From contig CP136064.1 of NCBI GenBank assembly GCA_032622095.1, positions 176,342,247 through 176,406,246 of the forward strand: 64,000 bases of DNA, written 5' to 3'. Made by a program: the position numbers and the translations under genes. Origin of the DNA: Siphonodentalium dalli (lineage: Eukaryota > Mollusca > Scaphopoda > Gadilida > Siphonodentaliidae). The notes beneath the pieces are model-generated. The model ran no database searches. It was not told where the DNA came from and saw nothing but the letters and a program-made list of their open reading frames with translations. Below, piece by piece: positions 59,286 to 64,000 of this stretch; position 1 is the first letter of the stretch, and each line of letters starts with the position of its first letter.

Positions 59286-59752
59286 GCGAGCAATGGACGT
59301 GCTCTTCTTCGCTCTCTATTTATGTTGAAAAATCGGCTTAATTTCAATGGATCTGCGGTATCCTTTCGACGAGAGTGCTGTATTCGTTGAACGTTAGATG
59401 TATTTTGCAGACAATTCGTGGACTGTACAGGAGATTCGACATTTTGGGTACGTGAACTTTGAAATCGCCTCGAATCGCGCCATGTTGTTGGTTTTGTTTT
59501 GAATTCTATGTACGCCCAAAATTTCGTCTGCTTGTGCGATAGCTTATGTTCGATGGTGTCCAGCAAGTCAGCCCAATCTTTCACCCAGGGAATGCAGGAA
59601 AGATTGGTCAGTCACTCACTATGCCGGTATACTTCTGAAACAACTCAGGACTCAATTATGGATCAGCATAGCGCGGTAGATACCCAAAGTGACTGCTTTA
59701 TTGTAATACAGTTTTACTGCTAGAACTGATTGACATAGTTAATTAATGCATA

Positions 59753-62299
59753 ATGGATGGCCTGCTAACACAAGCTGATTTAGTTCTCAATGGAATTGAG
59801 GGATCTTACATGGATCAAGATCCGTATGAAGTCGGTATGCTATCTGAAGGGGAACTGGACGACAATAATGCAATACCCGACCACGACTCAAATAAACTAA
59901 TAAACAAAACACAAACTATTAAATTACATGAATCATCGGTGGAGCTCCCCGAAAATGGTAGTCGTGATGTGAACTTGGATATCCAAAATCATTCAGCATA
60001 CGACGCCTTTGCAGCACGTGTATATAACGGTTCATTCAATAAGGCGATCGCACCTTATCTGAGCAGAATGTTAAAGGATATTCACACATTAACCAAAGAT
60101 GAATTCATTAGAAAAGCAGTTTTGTGTTGTGATGGCTCTGAACCGATTCTGGAATCAATTAGGCAAGCACTGTTCTCATCAACAAAACATCCGTGCATTC
60201 GCATCAGCCCTGATTCGATACTAAAACGTAGGACGAATTCGGCAAAGGGCACATCTACAACAAAGTTAGGAACAGACGTGTACAACATATTCCAGTGCTT
60301 ATTAGATGGGAACACAATCCACTTAGAGGAAATGCTGAGTGCTCCCAAAAGTGTGAGGAAACCAAATGGGAAACACATCACAAATTATATTACGACATCT
60401 GGGTCACAAAACGCGACCAACGTCTGTGATGTTCCTAACGACACTGATGTTATAACCGAAAGCACCCCGAATATCCCACAACCAACGATATCAGATATCT
60501 CAAGTGTGGTTTCCTTGCTGAAGCAAACCTGCGAACACATAGATAATGACTTGAAGACAACAATTCCAAAGATGAATGGTCGACTAGAATATCTAGAAAT
60601 TACTATGTCTGACGTAATGAGAAGGATGCAAGAAGTAGAAGATGATACGAGAGTGACCCGACTAACTTGTGAACGAATTGAGAGTGACAAGTGCACTGGA
60701 ATAGTTAAGCTTAAAAGTGACATCAAACAAATGCGTCAAGTTATTGACAATATGTTCGATTTCATGACCGACACTGTGACGAAAATAGCTTCACAAGAAG
60801 GCATATATAATTCTATGAAAGGACGGATGAAGACAGTGGAGAAAGCTGTGAAAACTGCTCACGAGCAACAGGAGCAATCACACAATGAAACCAAACGTGA
60901 CCATAACAGTTACTGTGAACAACAATGTCGCGAAGCTTGGACAAGCGACCTGAATACCTTCTCTGCTCATATGTTCGGTGAATTGAACAAGTTCGCTTAC
61001 AATGTTATACGAGCAATAAAATCGCCAGCTTACTTCCAGAATATGTCAATATCGTCGGACCCATCTATGGTCTTTTCACCTTCTTCACACCATGCACCAT
61101 GTTCCAACACTAATGAAGATGCATATTCTGATTCCAAATCTAACCTGTCTGGTGACATCTCTCCATCAGTTCATGAGACTGTTGACACTGTTATATTGGG
61201 CGCAAGTAACTGTGCTGGAATTGACCTTGAAAAACCCAATGTTAAAAACTATTCTGTGAGCGGAGCCAGTTACGGTGACATATCTGTTCTTTTGGAGTCA
61301 ATAGCGAGAGATCCTGTAGTAGGGAATGCGCTGGGCAATGTGACCTCTGTCGTCATTCACCTCGGTACCAACGATATAACAAAACACAGGTATAATGTCA
61401 CACCCGTTGTCTTGAACATTACAGAATCTGTTACTAAAATTAACACGCTGCTGCCAAATGCCAAGATTGTTCTATGCAGTGTGCCACAGAGAAAAGGAAA
61501 TGATCATGATCCTGAAACTGATGACCACAACTCTGCAGTTTATGCTGTGAACGACGTTATCTCTTCCTTGTGTGATCGAAATGCAAATTTTGAATTTGTG
61601 GATACGTCTGAAGTTTTTGCATCCGCGAATGGAATCAGGGACGAGCTGTATAAGAGCAAAGCGAAAGACCGCAAAGGAATTCATTTCAATATGGCAGGCA
61701 GAAGTGCACTGAAGAGATTCTTCCTACAAGTAATTGGACCAGGGAATGTTACTACTGGAAGTACAGTCGACACAAGTCGTAACAACATGAACAACAACAA
61801 CAACACTACCAATCTCGACCACATAAATACGAGTAGAACACCAACTCATAGTTCCTCGGTTCCAAACAACAGTCATGGAGAGAGACGACACAGAAACAAC
61901 GGTCCGATAAAAACAAAACGCGTGTTTGTCGGTAATCTTCCAGCTGACACAACAAATGAAGACTTGGCGAATCACTTGGATCACTTTAGTGTTCGCTTCT
62001 CCATTGTAAGGATAATGAGAAGCCGAAATAACTCGAAATTCGTATCAGCAAGAATCAATGTGCATCGCGATGATGTGTCTGTGGTATTCGAGAACTATTT
62101 CTGGCATGGTAATGCATTCTGTCGATATTGGCTGTCTCAACAAAATTTCGAAAAGAATGACTCATATAGAAGACCACATTGGCACTCACATCGACATGAT
62201 GACTACACGCATCACAGGCGATCTTCATACCACAGCAGAGACAGTGTTGATATAAATAGTATAAATGTGAGTGGCGGTTTTGCCGAACAAGAAGAATAA
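59753..62299 (+). CDS. LINE ORF1 protein: coiled coil, SGNH esterase, RRM-like
   Basis: This 848-residue protein would coat LINE RNA and act in retrotransposition in the cytoplasm and nucleus. Residues 1-240 show no known domain. About 245-390 are heptad-rich and helical (LKQTCEHIDNDL, MRRMQEVEDD), probably a coiled coil for oligomers. An SGNH-type esterase spans about 478-655: LGAS with nucleophile Ser485, GTND at 538-541, and GIHFN with His644; an Asp at 639 may complete the site, though its spacing is longer than the usual DxxH. An Asn-rich linker (NNMNNNNNTTN) follows. About 722-795 is RRM-like, with RVFVGNLP (723-730) as RNP2. The tail is His/Arg-rich. An esterase is known from CR1 ORF1; its joining to an RRM-like domain is less common. 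Confidence 0.88.
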   Translation: MDGLLTQADLVLNGIEGSYMDQDPYEVGMLSEGELDDNNAIPDHDSNKLINKTQTIKLHESSVELPENGSRDVNLDIQNHSAYDAFAARVYNGSFNKAIAPYLSRMLKDIHTLTKDEFIRKAVLCCDGSEPILESIRQALFSSTKHPCIRISPDSILKRRTNSAKGTSTTKLGTDVYNIFQCLLDGNTIHLEEMLSAPKSVRKPNGKHITNYITTSGSQNATNVCDVPNDTDVITESTPNIPQPTISDISSVVSLLKQTCEHIDNDLKTTIPKMNGRLEYLEITMSDVMRRMQEVEDDTRVTRLTCERIESDKCTGIVKLKSDIKQMRQVIDNMFDFMTDTVTKIASQEGIYNSMKGRMKTVEKAVKTAHEQQEQSHNETKRDHNSYCEQQCREAWTSDLNTFSAHMFGELNKFAYNVIRAIKSPAYFQNMSISSDPSMVFSPSSHHAPCSNTNEDAYSDSKSNLSGDISPSVHETVDTVILGASNCAGIDLEKPNVKNYSVSGASYGDISVLLESIARDPVVGNALGNVTSVVIHLGTNDITKHRYNVTPVVLNITESVTKINTLLPNAKIVLCSVPQRKGNDHDPETDDHNSAVYAVNDVISSLCDRNANFEFVDTSEVFASANGIRDELYKSKAKDRKGIHFNMAGRSALKRFFLQVIGPGNVTTGSTVDTSRNNMNNNNNTTNLDHINTSRTPTHSSSVPNNSHGERRHRNNGPIKTKRVFVGNLPADTTNEDLANHLDHFSVRFSIVRIMRSRNNSKFVSARINVHRDDVSVVFENYFWHGNAFCRYWLSQQNFEKNDSYRRPHWHSHRHDDYTHHRRSSYHSRDSVDINSINVSGGFAEQEE

Positions 62300-62430
62300 C
62301 TCTAGATTATTAATCTACTTTAATTTAAGCTCATATAGAAATCAATACATACAAGACATAATAATTTATTCAGATCAATATCATATTTATAACTCACTGT
62401 CATTATAAATAACAATAATTATTGTTAACA
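62300..62430 (+). other. Spacer between LINE ORF1 and ORF2
   Basis: An AT-rich spacer of 131 nt lies between the TAA of ORF1 and the ATG of ORF2. No overlap or slippery site is seen, so ORF2 would need reinitiation or an internal entry. Confidence 0.6.
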
Positions 62431-64000
62431 ATGTCTTCCACAAGATGCTCTTTGAAAATAGGCACATGGAATGCCACAGGTATAATAGGGAGCAGTAGTT
62501 ACCTCAGTCGGTTGTTATCGGACGAGTCGATAGACATTTTCGGAATTAGTGAACATTGGTTACCGGAACACAATGTCTCATTTCTTGAGGCTATCAGCAA
62601 ACATTATTCATATTTCGCTGTTTGCGATTTCTCACATCGAATACCTTTACAGCATGGCAGGTACAAAGGTGGCGTCTCTCTTTTTTGGCACAAACGCTAC
62701 GATAGCGTAATATCTACTGTAGAGTACAATGATGATCGAATAATTGGAATCCAAATCCAGCTCTCAGAACACAACTATCTTTATATTTTCCAAGTCTATC
62801 TGCCATCGACTAACTATTCGGTCGTATTTTACAAAGAATATCTTGAGAAAGTTTCTGATCTAATAATAGCCTATTCATCTTTAGGTAAAGTCATTTTTAT
62901 TGGAGATTTCAACGGAAATCTTGAGAAAACAGACTCGCGTAACCGATGTTTTCGGGATATGCTGAATGCTCGTAGATATATGTCCGCCAACAACTCAATT
63001 CTTTGTGAAGATCGTCTCACAACGTTTGTCCCCGCGGACGGAACATGTGGGACTATCATTGATCATATATTAATACATAATGATGAATTCCACAGAGTCC
63101 GCCGAGTAGTAGTGCTTGATGATCACGGGGAAAACACTTCTAACCACAGGCCAATCCTTATGGAGATTACGTGTGATCGAGTAAATATAGATACTGAAAC
63201 GCGGTGCCCGACATGGGACTGGCGAAACTTTCTGGCTAATAATAACATGCTGACATGCTACCATTCTAATCTAGAAGCAACTTTACCTGCTTGCAATGTG
63301 TCTGATACTGAAATGCTCGACATTGTTTACGATAGAACAGTGGCAGCAATTCAAACTGCAGCTGAATTCACAATCCCGAAAAAATCATTTAAGCCTTTTC
63401 TTAAACCATACTGGAATACTTCATTAAAACAATTACACAGAGAAATGCGCTCTGATCGCAGCACATGGTTATCAGAGGGAAGGCCTAGAGGGCACTCGCA
63501 CCAAAGTTACTCGTTGTATAAAGAATCAAAGCGATTATTTCGAAAAGAATTACGCAAATGCAATTCGAAATTCATAGCCGACCAGAATAATAAATTAGAC
63601 CAAGCTGCCGAAATGGATCAGGAACTATTTTTTAGAAAATTTAATTCGGTTAGATCTAAACGAAAAGAGACAAATAGCAGCATATTTGTGGTTGATGACA
63701 TCACGCTTAGAACACGCAATGAAATAACTGATGCATGGGCAAATTATTATGAAACTTTATATTCCCCGCTTAGGTCCGATGAATTTGACAACTCTTTCTT
63801 TAACGACATTAATGAACTGGTGTCTGATCTCTTAAATGACCCCGACCGTGGGCCATACGATGACATAATGACATACCCTGTGTCCATGGAAGAACTGACA
63901 ACGGTCTTAAAATCACTGAAAAGAGGCAAAGCTGCCGGCTCAGATTTATTATGTTACGAACACATCATATATGGTGGACATCACTTAATTATACACTTAG
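62431..64000 (+). CDS. LINE ORF2 protein, N-terminal part: endonuclease and start of RT
   Basis: The frame is open for 523 codons to the window edge, so the C-terminus is missing. Residues 8-245 form an apurinic-type (EEP) endonuclease that nicks target DNA to prime reverse transcription. Visible motifs are KIGTWNATG (Asn14), ISEHW (Glu41), FIGDFNG (Asp159, Asn161), TIIDHIL (Asp211) and SNHRP (His239). Asn238 stands where the family usually has Asp (SDH). A linker rich in Lys and Arg follows (about 370-440). At 493-505 LKSLKRGKAAGSD matches the entry motif of LINE reverse transcriptases. Its ATG follows ORF1 by 131 nt. Intact motifs suggest an active or recently active copy. Confidence 0.92.
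   Translation, partial: MSSTRCSLKIGTWNATGIIGSSSYLSRLLSDESIDIFGISEHWLPEHNVSFLEAISKHYSYFAVCDFSHRIPLQHGRYKGGVSLFWHKRYDSVISTVEYNDDRIIGIQIQLSEHNYLYIFQVYLPSTNYSVVFYKEYLEKVSDLIIAYSSLGKVIFIGDFNGNLEKTDSRNRCFRDMLNARRYMSANNSILCEDRLTTFVPADGTCGTIIDHILIHNDEFHRVRRVVVLDDHGENTSNHRPILMEITCDRVNIDTETRCPTWDWRNFLANNNMLTCYHSNLEATLPACNVSDTEMLDIVYDRTVAAIQTAAEFTIPKKSFKPFLKPYWNTSLKQLHREMRSDRSTWLSEGRPRGHSHQSYSLYKESKRLFRKELRKCNSKFIADQNNKLDQAAEMDQELFFRKFNSVRSKRKETNSSIFVVDDITLRTRNEITDAWANYYETLYSPLRSDEFDNSFFNDINELVSDLLNDPDRGPYDDIMTYPVSMEELTTVLKSLKRGKAAGSDLLCYEHIIYGGHHLIIHL

Larger units (their letters stand above)
59278..64000 (+). mobile_element. Non-LTR retrotransposon (LINE), cut by window end
   Basis: It has two long intact frames in the order ORF1 (59753-62299) and ORF2 (62431 to the edge), with 131 nt between the stop of ORF1 and the ATG of ORF2. 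An esterase in ORF1 is known from CR1-group LINEs, and ORF2 has an apurinic-type endonuclease, so a CR1-like element in the broad jockey/CR1 group is likely. The 5' limit is uncertain; the upstream unit ends near 59277, where a perfect TGACGTCA (59278-59285) begins. About 470 nt of leader precede ORF1. No frameshift or stop is seen in 1.4 kcodons, so it is young. Confidence 0.88.

Overview
The window reads as nuclear DNA of a marine invertebrate. It is AT-rich, has two spliced protein-coding genes, no operons, and very dense non-coding transposable elements. A lophotrochozoan, probably a bivalve mollusc, is my best guess. That rests on two elements with the pearl/HINE-type layout known from bivalves: a core of tandem repeats of about 160 bp, an ACGG or CCCG microsatellite, and terminal hairpins. 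It is inference, not proof.

Two host genes can be supported, both on the minus strand. At the left edge are two consecutive exons of RBM19 (2760-2942, then 481-612) encoding part of the first RNA-recognition motif and its conserved tail; the rest of the gene lies outside or was not found. At 22235-25497 is a complete two-exon gene for a core-2-type beta-1,6-N-acetylglucosaminyltransferase (GT14, 460 residues). Its second exon encodes the family's conserved C-terminus, and the open frame of exon 1 runs on into the intron by chance. The main intron of each gene carries the same HINE-type repeat, antisense to the gene.

Almost everything else is mobile or repetitive. From left to right: a tRNA-derived SINE (about 4226-4595); two TIR elements (5892-6878, 12117-13263) in or next to a 9.4 kb mosaic of nested inverted repeats (about 7080-16470); a 161-bp tandem array (9340-10160); several TTAA-flanked foldback MITEs; a GGTTCTT-rich TIR element just upstream of the glycosyltransferase; a 2.6 kb TIR element with 57-bp perfect ends (29610-32205); three copies of a hAT-like non-autonomous element; and an array of eight head-to-tail Helitron units (37957-42986). 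After these come a decayed tandem array, a palindrome of about 4.6 kb (49130-53730), a piggyBac-like TTAA element (55176-56733) and a diverged minisatellite.

The right edge (about 59280-64000) is an apparently intact LINE. ORF1 is 848 residues with a coiled coil, an SGNH esterase and an RRM-like domain. ORF2 is open from 62431 to the window end with an apurinic-type endonuclease and the start of the reverse transcriptase. The most striking observation is the Helitron array: every unit starts with TC, ends with CTAG after a hairpin or inverted repeat, and abuts the next with no spacer. The units carry 18 exact TCAAGGTCA/TGACCTTGA nuclear-receptor half-site extensions.
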